From Macrocystis pyrifera (lineage: Eukaryota; Sar; Phaeophyceae; Laminariales; Laminariaceae), in the NCBI GenBank assembly GCA_031763025.1, contig JASSKH010000017.1, positions 8,286,254-8,350,253 on the forward strand: 64,000 nucleotides of DNA. Direction: 5' to 3'. Positions 11,129 through 24,045 of this stretch are shown here, piece by piece. A model generated the notes under the pieces. It did not search any database. It worked only from the letters and a program-made list of their open reading frames with translations, and was not told the DNA's origin. How positions within the stretch are numbered: the stretch's first letter is position 1; every line of letters starts with the position of its first letter. Made by a program: the position numbers and the translations under genes.

Positions 11129-14100
11129 ATGCTCCCTATCATCAGTACGCCGGTCTTCCCGGTGGAGATGGGAGGGCACCACCAGCGGCCGCGGCAGTGG
11201 CAAGGGCAGGAGGAGAGGGAGAATGCGGAGTCTCCCAACCTCGGTGGCAAGCAGGTGAGAGTGTGTGGGCATGCGTTGAGAGAGGGGAGTAAAAAGGAGG
11301 TTAGCCCTTTCGCCACCCGAAATGGCATCAACAAAGTAATATATACCCCTTGCGAGGGTCGTTGCAAGACAATCCCAAGCAGACTCAATCAGAGAGGAAC
11401 CGAGTCCGAAAAGGGCCCAGTTCACAGCCTCCCCCTTGATCTATCTGCGGCATTGCAAGCCTATGAAAATAAAATGCAATGAGCGGTAGGCAGCGCGTTG
11501 CCTTGTGCGATTTGCGGCGGGCTGGTGCATGAGGACCTCGTCAGCAGGGTGGGCTCCCGTCGGGTGGACCTAGCTCGTTGCCTCTCGGGGCAGCAGAGAA
11601 TATGAAACGTGCACCCTGGTTCCTTGCGACTGCTGTGGAGCAATATGCCCCTCCGGAAATCGGAGGGATCGAGCCTCGCTAGGGCACGCGTGCGGGCGGG
11701 TCCATTAGATCCAGAGGTACTGCAGCCTCTTTGCTGCAGGAGTGCGCGAGCTGCGTTGGTATACGCTCTACGCCTCGAGGCCCGTGCAAGCGAACACAGC
11801 AGTGAACCTCTTGGTCCAGGAGCGTCGCAACTGACAGCGGTAGAATGGGGTATATGGATATATACTTTTAAACGAACCTCAACATAAATATCACGCTCCT
11901 CCATAGTGCTGCGTTATGCGTTGACTGAGCGCAGATGATTTGCCTCGCTTTGTGTATGGCCTGAGTTCCGTACCTATTACGTTCGGCGTGCAATCGATTC
12001 TCTCTGTCTCTAGTACCGGTAGATTGTGACCACAGAGCTGTTACCATGATCTCTCTACTTGCAGTAGGACGCAGAACGAGCACGGGCAATCGGCGTGTAG
12101 TGCTGGATGCTGGATGTCAACTTACTAGGATACAGTACGGACCCGCCCACAACGAACACATTTTCTGAGCGAGCCTTTTAGAACTTTGTTGTGAGACCAT
12201 CCGTGAACAACCTTGAGCATAGGGCTACTATATAGGACCGAGTGTAGCGCTCGCCGCTGGGCACGATCAATCCAATTTTCTTATCGCCCCCCCAAAAGTG
12301 AGCCTTGTACCATGTACGCTCTTAATACTGCTCTACTATCAATACAGTAGTAGCTTATTTCTCATTCATGGGCATGTGCTGCGACGAAATACTGTGAAGA
12401 ACACCCAAAACAACTGGTATGCAACACTTGCTGCTGTAATACGTAGGGTGTGGAAAAATTCGCGCACGCAATACTTTTAAAGACAACATGCGAACTGCGA
12501 ACACGGCGATCGATGTCGGAGATGTAAAATATCTTGCCAGAGACTCCGTATCGATACCATCTATTAATAGTCTGCTTCATAACACAAGCTACTGTTTAAG
12601 CGTATCGCTATGATATTGCCCTATGGCCCCGTCTGAAGGTGAGCGGTGCTTCAGATGTGACACGGCATGGTCGCTCTCGGCTTGCTCGTTGACGTTGGTC
12701 TTGATGTTGATGTATGGCACGCGGTGGCTCGCTCGCCACGTTCCTGCCGGGGCGATGCGATACTGCTGTTGGTTGATGACAGAGGAAATCAACGCGGGCT
12801 AGTTTGTCGTGTACGTTTTTGAAGAAGGGAAGGGAAGGGAAGGGAAGGGAAGGGAAGGGAAGGGAAGGGAAGGGAAGGGAAGGGAAGGGAAGGGAAGGGA
12901 AGGGAAGGGAAGGGAAGGGAAGGGAAGGGAAGGGGAGGGAAGGGAAGGGAAGGGAAGGGGGGGGGGGGACGGGAGGGGACGGGAGGGGAGCGATAGCAGC
13001 GCAAATTATTCCATCGTGAGGGCAAATAAATTCGTCGCCGTTGTCGCTGTGTCTACTTTCCTCGTGCTGTTTTTGCTGATGACGTGGGGGAACCAAAACA
13101 ACTATTTTCCGACTTTAATTCCAAGTACTTTGTACGCCAAACGTGGGTGGGGTGCAGTTCCCAAAATCGGAGACAACGCGATGACCAGTGAAAAATTAAA
13201 GGATATCGATTCGACGTTTGGTCTCGCAAAAACATGGTGTGCGAAACCACATGAATTGTTCAAAGCTCTTGAGTACCGCAGTCCCGTTTTGGGGACAAAC
13301 TACTTGAAAATAGAGTGGCTTGTCCCCCAATTTGGACTGCAGTTCTCAAAGGGGTACACCGATTGTTCAGCTGTGCGCCAGAAACAAGGCCACGCCGAGG
13401 TCTTCTATCGTACCATTGTGAGAGAGTATCCCGCTAACACGCGAGATAATATACCGACTGTTGACTTCCGACGGTTTTCCAAGTTGGTTTTCTCCTACGC
13501 GAAGGGAGCGCACACAGCGATGATGGTCGCGTGGGAAAGGTCTGCTCGTCGAGATATTTCCATAGACGCATCGCTCGGCGTTTGCACTCTCCCCGTTGTC
13601 GGGAGTACCAGCTTGGAGATCCGTCGAAAAGGGGTGGTGTGTTGTCTTGAGTGGTCTCGGCATTTAGCTGTAACCAGGTATATGCCTATAGCTATCGGGT
13701 CACCCCCCATAGATCCCCACGAACTCGTATACAAGGTACATGATACCTGGTGTTTATTCGGTGCAGAGGGACTACGATTATAGAGATCGATCTGCTGCAA
13801 GAGAATCCCCGATTTAAGAGGGGTCACATGGCTTGCTGCCGGAATTCTAAAAGCTAGCCAATACCCCTTCCACTTCAAAGGGGGTCTACTACAGTAGGCC
13901 TGACACACCCTCCTCTTGAATCGCCCACCCACCCCATTTACCTACTGACGAGTATCTACAATGTCTTGCGATGCCAAGATCTCGCTCGCAGTCTGCTATT
14001 CTTTCTGGGACCGAAGCTCGTCTTGCGTTAATAGTTGGCCTTAGATTGATGGTTGATGCTTGGTGTTGTTCTCGTTTTCTTCCCCTTGTTGCATATTATT

Positions 14101-14200
14101 CTTTGGTTCGACGAGAAGGAGGAGCAGGAGCGCAAGCAGCAGGGTCCGGCGCTCTTCCCTCCATCCAACAGCACCACCACCTACAGCACTACCCCCACAC

Positions 14201-14239
<39 letters not shown>

Positions 14240-17200
14240 CGAACCTCGAGGATTTGGTCGACAGGTTCTTTGCGCAGGTTAGTTGGTTGTTGGTGCCGAT
14301 CCTGATCAAGATCCTCATGGGATCCTGATGAGGATCCTGATGGTTGATGTCAATGACGACACGTGCATGCTATGCGTGCATACACTCTGTACATGGGAAA
14401 CATCACTCAGCCAGCATGTACATCTTGTTTTGTCTACGGGTGCGCTTCGTCAGCTGTTTGTGAACGATCTTTATTAAATAAGGTAAATAAGGACGATACA
14501 AATGCAACGCCATGGCCGTCGTAAGTACTGGAAACGATACGCACAAAATATACGTGTCAACCACTCAGATGCATGGAAAGATTGTAGAAAAATGTGAAAG
14601 AAAACAAAGCTGAAAGAAAATGGCCACTATTTTAATAGTAATAAAAGGAAAGGGGGGCGGGATAAATAAATATATTAAAGAAAGACCAAAGAAAAAGAGC
14701 ATGCACCAGATAGCACATATTATTAACGTTCTTACCGGGTATACGTTATCGTATACACCTGGTATACCTGGTATGTAACTATTAATATTAATACTCCCTA
14801 ATGCTAACCCTACTATAGCAGAGTACTACTATAATACTCGTATACCAAGGGTACGTGGTACCTGGTATATACGTAGGAGTACTTTAATAATAATTTGATT
14901 TTTCGCATACCATTTATTTGCTCCGCCCTTGTTGCTCCTTCCTGCTACCTTGTAACTCAGATTCGGGGTCACACGGTAGGCGGTTCTCCCCCCTCCCCAC
15001 TACGGTACGACGCGCCTTGCGCATTCATCGTCAGACGAAGAGTTCAACCCTTTAGTCCCTCGTCGACTCGCGCCGAATTGTCCCTACCCACGCTGTAATA
15101 GGCGCTCTCGACAGCAGCATGCAGCAGTTGGTGTAATTTGATCGAAAAAAACTCCATACATACGGAAACTCGAACTCACGGCACCAACTCTAGTAGTATT
15201 CGAGGTTAACCACGAAACCAACCACCGGGCGGCCGGTCCTACGGTTAGGTTTAGGGTTAGTACGTTAGTACTGCTTGAATGCGCCTGAGGTTCTAGACTT
15301 TAATAGCAACGTAGTCCTTACTACATAATGCTGCTTGGAAGTAGTGATGGTGATGATTTTCGTTCTCCGACCGACCCATGCTTACCCTAACGCTTGAACC
15401 TCGACTTTAACGATCGTTATCCTAACTTCGACCTGTCCCGCACAATATTGTAGTATTGGTAGGATGATAGGGATACTATGTACTCGTGCTGCTGCACGCT
15501 CTTCCTGGACAGTTGATCAGGCTGCAACGTTTGTTGTGTTGTCGCCATACCTGGGCCCCTTGGGCCGCAACGTTTCCATTCTTTAGGAGGAGCTGAGATC
15601 AGAGACTTTTTAGGGAGAAAACGACCGTTACCTACCTTTTATCTTGTCTACCTCGTGACCTCGCGGTAAGCTATTAATACCATCGTTACGTTATGACGTT
15701 ATAGAAGTGTGTCGCGATTGAAGGTTAATTCGCTTGCCACCCGACGATATACAGCGCACATTTCAATTCGATATGTGTGGAATACTCTTCTTCTTGAACA
15801 TCATCTCATTTCAGAGGTAAATATACAGGTGTGTTCGGTTTCGTGTTCGCCCCCTCCTTCTTGTGAGTTCCAGATACTATTAATACCGCTGGAATGTTGA
15901 CATCCCCGACGGTGGTTCCAAACTTTGAACTTCCACAGGCTGGAACCACACCTTTGATTAAATTAACTGGAGAACTGTACGAAGAGAGGTTACTTGCACA
16001 TCTGCTCTCCGTGAACCTCGCTAACACACGACCCGGCGGACGAGCGAAACACTTCAGACCACACCACCGATCCTACGTTGAATAATCTTTCAAGTAGATT
16101 ATTAGTAGTTGCATCATTTCCAGGAAGTGCTGCCGTGCTAAAGGCACCTCGGCCGAGGCCCCCTCTGCCGGCGCAGGAGGCTCATCCAACCCAATGTTTG
16201 CATTAAGTGCCCCGAAACAGAGAGAAAGAGTGCTGCAGAAATGGTAGCACCCTTGGACAGCAGTCATGCGATCTCCTGGCGGAGTTACTACTCACGATAT
16301 CTTTCTATGTGAATTCGTTTTCAGTATTGTAATTATGCCTCCCCCCATATGTATCCTACGTATATAGGTTGGGTTGGCGTCGGCGTAAAACATGCCTCTC
16401 AGTGCGTGAGCTAGACAACAAGGGTACGGTTTGCTTTGTTTTTTTTGCGATCATGGCTGGCGGTCGAGTTAGATCATTTGTGCGCGGTGGAAAACCTTAA
16501 CTCCGCACAAGGAGATGGTCGTATCACGTAGTGTGCATGTATATGGTAAGGCACCCACGAGGCAGATATATAATAGTACCCCCCTTCCTGTCTCTGGAAG
16601 TGGCCACACCAGCAAACAAATCGACTCATTCGAAGCTGTCATCCATATGCAAGTCCACCTCACAGTTGCTGCTTAGCAGGATGCAGCTCACCCTTCATGC
16701 AACTAGCCCAACATCTCACGGCGCTTCGCCCTTGGTGCAAGCAATATATGCCTTGGTCAGTGAAAGCCCGGCATGCTCCGTCCCGGCATTGTAGGGGAGC
16801 GAGGGTCTATGTCCATGTTCATACGACTACGGCCATGCATGAGATGAGTACCAGGTCCCTGATTATATCTCGTCCTTAGGAAATCTAGCCCGCTTCGGTT
16901 TCGGTTATGGACTAAACTAAAAAAAATACACGTATCCGTGGCGAGAAAATACTGCGGGCTGTTGCAGTACTGATCATCTGCTTATTTTCAATTTCGTTGG
17001 GGCAGGCGCGGTGCAAGTTTGTGGAGCAGTTCGACGAGATGGCGAAGACCACGAGCCAGACAATGAAGAACGAGATTGTGCTGCGAGCCGAGCAAGAACG
17101 GCAGAGGCGTGCCGAGTGGGAGGTGAGAGTATCAAGGACATTATGGAGACGGACATGAGAAAGAGCAGAGTCTGCTATTGATAGTTAGAATCAGAATACA

Positions 17201-20200
17201 GCATCAGCGTCCATAACAGCGTATTGCAGCAGGTGGGGTTTCGTACTGAGCCATAACGTCCACGGTGCGAAACCGGTATCGTAGTGAGAGTGGGTTTTTC
17301 GTTTTTGAAACTGTGCGGGGAGGTGACGTTCTTATTGGCGACGAGAAGTGTCTCATGCGGTAGGGTGTGTTGCGGAATGTGGGATTTTTCTAAGTTTACT
17401 GTGCGGTACGGTGCGGTGGTGGAGTTAGAGCACGTTACGGTATGGTGCGGTAGTGACCCATGATTTTTTATGCCACGGTTCGGCTTGGATATTTGTTTCG
17501 AGAATCATGGACTGCCCTCTCAACTCATCACTCTGATGACCTGCGTGACATGTATGGCAGGCATTGCGTGTATGTGATGTATGACATGTTGAGTGCGTAA
17601 GCATACGTGTGTTGTATATGTGGTGACTGTAGCTTCGTCACGGGGAGGAGCAAAAGAAAAATAATGGATTCAGAAAACAAATTGGAGCGTGCTCTATACC
17701 TCACCCGAAAGTTGATACTGTGAAACAATATTTGCTTAACCCGGCGAACAAATCCATGGCCTTTTAGTAGGCACGTACTACTAAATAATGCCGAGGGAGA
17801 CTCCATGAATGAATGCCGTTGACGAGCCCCGTCCCTCCGAATTATCGTGCTGGCCACAGAGTGCTACCTCTATTGTAGCGGCCTTGTCTCCCGGTCCGTG
17901 CTTTCTTTTCGAATATCTGATATATCACAGCTCTAATATTAAGGCAGAAGGATTTTGTAGCAATGCTGCTTGTCGTGGTAGTAGTAGCAAAAGTGCGGTA
18001 TAGTGAAAGTAGTACATTAGTAGTAGTAGTAGTAGCAGCAGCAGCAGTAGTAGTAGTAGTCGTAGCAGCAGCAGCAGTAGTAGTAGCAGTAGTAGTAGTG
18101 GTAGTAGTAGTAGTAGTAGTAATATAGCAGTAGTAGTAATATAGCAGTAGTAGTAGCAGCAGTAGTAGTAGTAGTAGTAGTGGTAGTAATAGTAGTAGTA
18201 TGGTTGGTAATAATAGTGGTGTCAAAGACTCGTTCGCCCTCTTTTTTTGTGTCGGATCCCGTTTCGAACCGCCAATTGCAACCGGCGGTGGCTGTGACCT
18301 TGCAGAAAAATCCGGAAGAGGTGGAACTACTCGTGGCTTAGCGCACCGCTGCCTAAGCTAGAGTGGTGTCTCTATTTGCTTTTAGTGTATGGCCGCGTTT
18401 ACACTAGTTATGGCGTTCGTTAAGCACCACAAGGAAAATGTGTATTCCGTACCTCACCATTCTATCAACATGACCAACACGATAAATCATCTCCGTAGGC
18501 GCGCGATATTATCTGCGCGCTGTTTCCAGTCGGAACTACTCGATCAATCAATCAATCAATTGATTTTTTTAAAATCAATCAGCCAACCAATCATTGTCGA
18601 CACCCAAGCACGCTCCGCTCTCATCGTACCGCCTGGGCGCATGACACAGGTTTCGGTTGTCGACGCTCTCAACAAGGAGCTCAACGAGTTACGCGCTAGC
18701 CGCGACCAACTCACGGTGGAGCTCGACATGCTTAGGATGCCAATGATGGACACCCCGTCCCCGTTGAAGTCGGGCATGCTTTTTATGTCCGGGAGAGACC
18801 CCCCGTTTGCATGCGCCACTCCCGCAGCCGAGGTCGGACAGCCACTGAGCACGCCTGCATCAAGGCTATCGCTTTTTTTTCACTGCCATCGACTTCCGAG
18901 GCCATTGATGTCACCGCAGTGTCGGGTAAAGAGACGTCGTCCTCCCCGTCCCGAGGGCTTTCCCCTGAGGCTAGCGCCATCAAGCTGGTGTCATCGCCGC
19001 TGACGCAGCTGCAGCTACTGCTGCAGTCGAACCCGCAGCCATCAGATGCGCCTGCAGTAGACATGGTAGCAACCACGCCCCCGGTGTCAACTCGCCCAGC
19101 TACGCCGTCCTCAGCCTTCATGGCTAGGGCCCGTGCCGCCGCCTTCGAGGGGGCCCGCTTAAGCACGGGAAACGACGAGGCCGCGGCCGCCGCCGCTGAC
19201 GCTGCTCAGTCAGCCTGGCTGGCAATGTACTACTCCAGCAGCCGCCAGAACATGCCTTCAGACGCTCCGGCCCCGGCTGCCGCATCAATCATTGCTCCGG
19301 GCTCTTCGGTCGCTTCCGCTAGTTCTGCCGCTTTGGCGTCGATTGCTCCAGGCTCTCCGGTCGCTTCCACTGCTCCTTCCGCTTTCGCGTCGAGTGTTGA
19401 CGTCGTTTTGACGTCAGACTCGGTCATGGCTACCATCGACGAGCACCAACCAACGGAAGAGATCACCACGCACGTTTCGGAGACCGTATACCAGCCTGCA
19501 GTCGTCAAGGCTGTCGCCTCGCCCCCGGTGGTAGCCGTGACGAACACCGCTGACTGCAGTCCTCCGGATGGCGGCGTGCCTGCCAAGGCGCGTGATGTTC
19601 CAGTCGTCGCTTCTCCCACCTCCACCGCGGTCCCCGCCGCCACCAAGCCCAAGGCTACCCCCCCCTCCTTCATCGCGCGCTCGTCGTCGACTGGGCGGCG
19701 CTCTTCAATGCCAGTGGGTGGACTGCCCCGGCAGATGATCTCGGTGCCCGCGGGCATGCCGTTCGCCGTCTTTCACGACGACATGCCGCCGCCGCAGCCT
19801 AAAACACCGCGCTCGGCCATCAAATCTCCGATGCGCTTCGGCGCCACGCCAGGCAGATCTCCGCTTGGGGCCCTCACCGTTAACACCGCTAACACCCGTC
19901 TTTCGTCCAATGATGACGTTAGCATGAAGAAGGCCGCAGGAAACGGTGGCGCCGGCAACAACGACGGCGGCGTCGGCGCTACGCCAGCCACGTCTCCGCT
20001 TGGAACCTCCAACGCTGACACGGTTAACGCCCGCCGTTCGTTCAACGCCGCTAGCACGGGGAAGGCCGCAGGCAACGGCAGCACCGACCGCAGCGACGGC
20101 GACCGAAGCGACGGCGGTGGCCGCTGTGCTTTGGACGGTGGTTCTACCGGTGGTGATGACAAGACCAGGACGCCGTTGGCTACACCGGCTGCGTCCCACG

Positions 20201-21061
20201 ATGGCCGCAAGGTTAATGAGACGGCGCGACAGGGCGTGGGATACGCCTCATCAACGTTGTCAAGGTACGGGCATGAAACACTTCTGTATAGCTGCTGAAC
20301 TGAACTCGAAGAACCACGCGGCGCTCGGCGGTTTGCGTTTAGTCGATCGGCCCATGCGCATATGTTTGAAGCCGGTGAACGTTTGTTGTCATGCAATGAG
20401 CTGATTATCGGGCGGCGGCTGGCGTTTTAAGGTAGTTATTATATACGGCACAGTTCAGATGATGGACGGATATCCTTGAAAAAAGAGCGCAGTTCGCACG
20501 CATCATGTTGGTGATTTACGGCAACGCTTCCGCACCAAGCCAAGACACGGGCTCTACGACGCAGAAAAAATGCTTGAAATTCATAGTAGCCTCCACGCTC
20601 GCTTCGGGCGTTCGCGATTTGCGCCAATCACGATTGGTTTGGTATCGTTAGGAGCTTACGAGGGTACCGGTACAATATTTAGTCTAGCCCCCATAGTAAT
20701 CACCTTGATTCCTTTCTTGTTCGATCCCGATGCCCAACCTCTACGCAGCGCAACTAAGAGGGTTGACGGGGGCGGTGTCGACGCCAGCGAGAGTCCCAGG
20801 AAGGGCAATGGCAGCATCACCACCAAGGGGGCGAGGAAGGTGCTCCCACAGTCCCAGCGGGTTCTTCGTTCGGCTACACGGGCGTCTCGGGCAGCGGCGG
20901 CGGCCGCGCAGGTGGCGACGGCAACCAAGCACCCATCAAGACGGGGGTCAGCCGTTAAGACTACCCTGCCGGCTCCAACCGCACGGACGACCAGATTGGC
21001 GACTCTTCGGCGAGTGCATCAAAGCAGCAGCAATAGAAATAAATGCACTGCTCTTTTGTAG
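11129..21061 (+). CDS. 754-residue Ala/Ser/Pro-rich protein with coiled coils (unrecognised)
   Basis: Exons are 11129-11254, 14116-14277, 17006-17122, 18650-18832, 18901-20264 and 20749-21061 (TAG). Together they make 2265 nt, an exact multiple of three, and every junction keeps phase. The intron at 18833-18900 is only 68 bp, while others exceed 1.5 kb. ATG 11129 is the first in an open frame after a stop at 11114; a strong donor at 11103/11104 hints at an upstream, perhaps untranslated, exon. In order: residues 1-42 Gln/Arg-rich; about 43-96 with a 12-Ser run encoded by a CAG microsatellite; 97-135 and 136-160 heptad-like helices (VVDALNKELNELRASRDQL); 197-650 low-complexity Ala/Ser/Pro/Thr with many S/T-P sites (PKTPRSAIKSPMRFGATPG) and an internal duplication of about 40 residues beginning GATP; then a basic tail with two LRSAT[K/R] motifs. 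It could be a proline-directed kinase substrate or a cytoskeletal/chromatin scaffold. Function is unknown. Confidence 0.7.
12825..12960. repeat. (GGGAA)n microsatellite
   Basis: About 26 units of GGGAA, then a G-rich run to about 12970. In an intron of the 11-21 kb gene. Confidence 0.95.
13267..13356. mobile_element. GTCCCGTTTTGGGGAC hairpin element, copy 1
   Basis: An ~90-bp inverted repeat with arms of the form AGTACTGCAGTCCCGTTTTG, a short spacer, and AAAGGG at the outer end. No coding capacity. In an intron of the 11-21 kb gene. Confidence 0.75.
14201..14239 (+). repeat. Coding (CAG)n microsatellite
   Basis: Read as AGC codons it gives the Ser run in exon 2 of the 754-residue protein; length variation would alter the protein without shifting frame. 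Confidence 0.8.
16361..16860 (+). repeat. Poly-C-ended repeat, copy D
   Basis: Full length, ending CCATGCATGAGATGAGTACC, but without a long C run. In an intron of the 11-21 kb gene. Confidence 0.75.
18010..18215. repeat. (AGT/AGC)n microsatellite
   Basis: About 200 bp of AGT, AGC and AAT triplets. In an intron of the 11-21 kb gene, not coding. Confidence 0.9.
18833..18900 (+). other. Very short 68-bp intron inside the 754-residue gene
   Basis: The upstream frame ends ...TPAAE at 18832 and the downstream frame starts AIDVTAVSG at 18901, in a different reading frame. The gap has a GT start, a run of eight T followed by a pyrimidine-rich stretch, and AG at 18899-18900. Splicing it joins the two long open frames in phase 0. 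Confidence 0.65.
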
Positions 21062-21860
21062 GAACACTTGAAGTAGTAGCAGTAACACTGTAGACAACAG
21101 CATTGACATCATTAGATGATAGGGGTAGTAGCAGGAACTGTAGTGCTACGAAGTAGGGTAGCAGAAGCGGCGTGGTCGTGCACCCTAGCCGTACCTCCTG
21201 AGTATATACTGTCAAGACCCAGGAATCATAGATGTACATACGTACGAATGTAAAGTCCAGAGGATATTCACGAAACGTTCAAGGTGTAGATTCTCTTATC
21301 AGGGACATGTTATGCGGCAGCGTCGTCAGCATGTCGGACATATAATTGCCATAAGAACAGTAGTAATTCCCACCTCTATTGCCGGCAGTCGTGCTTGTGT
21401 AAGCCGTGTGCAATACCTCCCGCAGGAGCCAGACACGATAGCGCCTCCCACCATGCACTCAGCCCAAGGAGCTATTGTTTCTTCTTGAGATATCTATACC
21501 CAGAACTTGACTTGTGACAAACCGCCTGAGACAGGCTACGATTTTGCGACTTACATGTATCGTCAGGGTGCGGGAATGACCAAACAAATATTACCACAAA
21601 GGAGCAGTCAAAACGCATACCTGGTAAGAAACAAACCTAAACCAGGCAGCCCATTACTTTGCGGATCTCACGCTCTGTTCATGCTGGTCGTGTTGGTGTG
21701 CGTCGGATCACCTTAACCTTGTTCCTTGGATCATTGCCATTACCGTTGACGCGCGGTATGACAGGGGAGGCGTTTTTTTTTTCGGCTAAACTATTTTTTC
21801 CGAATGACGGAGCTCATAAACCCTAAAAATCGTCGGAACGCTTTTCGTTTCTGGCGGTAT

Positions 21861-21970
21861 TATTACGGGGGACCATAGTAAATAGGGCCAAATATTGCTA
21901 GTAAAAACAGGTAAGTATGTAGGTTTTTGTGTGTACCGTAGGTCCTATTTACTATGGTCCCCCGTCATAG
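21861..21970. mobile_element. CGGGGGACCATAG MITE, copy 1
   Basis: A ~110-bp element with near-perfect terminal inverted repeats (consensus CTATTACGGGGGACCATAG), an A/T-rich middle and no coding capacity. The arms continue into TAAATAGGACC, so the whole element can fold. TA or TTA at the ends suggests a Tc1/mariner-like TA target. Confidence 0.85.
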
Positions 21971-23835
21971 TATTGTGTACACTTAGAGCAGTAGGCCATG
22001 GGATTAATTGTCCATCAATCAGTATTGTACTTTCAGTTGTTTCAAAAATCACTTTTGGGTGAGGTATAGAGCTCGTATTTTATACTCAAGTGAGAAACCC
22101 GGGGGGGGGGGAAAGCGGCGTACCTCTATATACCTTAGCATCTGCCCATTGTCCTCACCATTGTCGTTGGCCTTACCATTGCTGCTTCCTCTTTCAGGTC
22201 TGCTGGGAGGTCAAGCGGCAGCCGAGGAACGTTTATGAAGTTTTAGGGCTTCGTGGTCTGCCTTCTCTATGCCCTGGAAGCGACGGGTAACAGGCCGTTG
22301 GAAGCAGCTGTCGATGTCCATCGCCGCTCCTGTGCTTTAGCCTTGATCATATCGCGAGCTTGGCACACTGCTTTGCTGTAGGCCTACGTAGTGGGAGCTA
22401 AGACTGGAGGCCGGGATCAAGGCTGCAGTTGGTGAGCTAAAGTGCACCATACGGCAGTAGGTTCTTATGGCTGTTTCAATGTGGAAGGACCATCGCAGTT
22501 GATATGCAGGCTCCAGAGATGTACCATCACCATGGTTAGGAGAGCAAACTGCAAGGTAGAAACCCAAGTATGAAAATAATAGCCGGTGTCCTCAGGCCGA
22601 CGAATTAGAGCTTCTGAACATAGTGTTACGGTTGTTGTTAGTTTATCTTAATGGTACCTGGTATTATGGTGGTGTATACGCGCCACGTATTGAACCACGT
22701 ATTGAAGGCTTTAGGCACCAGCAGGCATTGTTCTTGAATGGATAGGCCATAACACAGGGCCCTTCCGTCGATCTAGCTGTGTTGTGAGATAAGAAACCTC
22801 GAACGGGATGAGCAGGGGGGGGCTTCCTTTGCTGCATAGCCCTGACGTCTTTGCATGGGTTAGTGCTGGTACCGCTCATAGGAGCGAGTGTAGCTGTTGC
22901 ATTATCATGTGGCGTGGTTTCACGAACTCTGGTGGCTTAAGTATTGTCGTTGCGGGAAGCAGGATGACAATGCGTGGAGTACCTGGAGCCCCTCTCTCTG
23001 ACTACCGAGTGTGGCGTGATCTAGATGTCTTACGCTGCTACGAGATGGCTTGCGGTAACGAACACCGACACTCTCTCCATGTGTGGGAGACATATGTCAC
23101 CCGTTTGTCAAGTTCGGCGTGAGAATAGTCCGTGCTTTCGTGCTCGGTGGGTGCAACTGGCCGACCACTTTGTTTGAACGAGCGATGATACGAATGACTG
23201 ACGGGCGGTGTCAGAACCGAGGCAAATGCGTATCGCGTGTGTGTTGGCTTCGTTTTCTGCTGTGGGGAATCGTACCCGCCAGTAGATATTCGTTGGTGAT
23301 GACTCGGAACTTAGATGCAAAAGCGGGGGGCGGGACGGCCGGCGAGGCAACCTTATCCCTGCGTGCATACCGGCTCGTAGTGCTACTTTGGTGATGTTCT
23401 GGTCTTCAGGGATAGCGGTGAAAGGAGGGGAGCAGCTATCCCAAGCTGATGCCAGGTGTCTGCTGTGAAACACCCAGCAAGCTGTGAAAGCACCCTCAGC
23501 AAGGCAAACATCGCAGCCAAGGCAGATAACCTCCCCCTATTACACATAGTAACGGCGGCTTAGCAGTTGCCCCCGTTTGTATGAATAGACATTAGGTCGA
23601 AGTTTAGCTCACCACAATAGAACCTTTAGAGCTCTGGTAAGGAGAGGCAAGCTTTTCCGGAACGGTTCTTGTTGCTAGGGCAAAACCGACACCATCGGTT
23701 CGTTGCGTCGGCACATAGTGCAGTTTGTCCATCCCGTCAGCTTGTCCATGGCAATACATTGAGTTGTGCCGTAGATCGATATAGAAGCACAGTTAGTCGT
23801 GGGCAAGGGTAGGTTAAGGGGAGTGCGGGACTCGG

Positions 23836-24045
23836 GGGGGGGGGAGGGGTGTACTCGATATCATGCATGGCCGTAGTTGTATGACCATAGACTCTCGCAT
23901 CCCTACAATACCGGGAGCATGTCGGGTTTTCACCTACCAGACAGACATTGCTTGCACCAAGCATGGAGCACTGTGAGGTGTGCGGCGAGTCGCATGAAGG
24001 GTGAGCAGCATCAAACTAAGAACCGCTTGTGAGGAGGACTCGGGG
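23836..24045 (-). repeat. Poly-C-ended repeat, copy E (3' part)
   Basis: Minus-strand copy: G run, then GTACTCGATATCATGCATGG and the CCCTACAATACCGGGAGCAT block. Confidence 0.7.

Noticed and set aside
12809-13783. Long plus-strand open frame of 324 codons
   Set aside because: The first part is the (GGGAA)n array and the rest runs through a hairpin element and other repeats; it lies in an intron of the 11-21 kb gene.
18842-18885. Continuation of the 18650 exon past 18832 in the same frame
   Set aside because: A 68-bp intron with GT/AG ends joins it in phase to the much longer frame from 18901; the unspliced frame soon becomes unlike protein.
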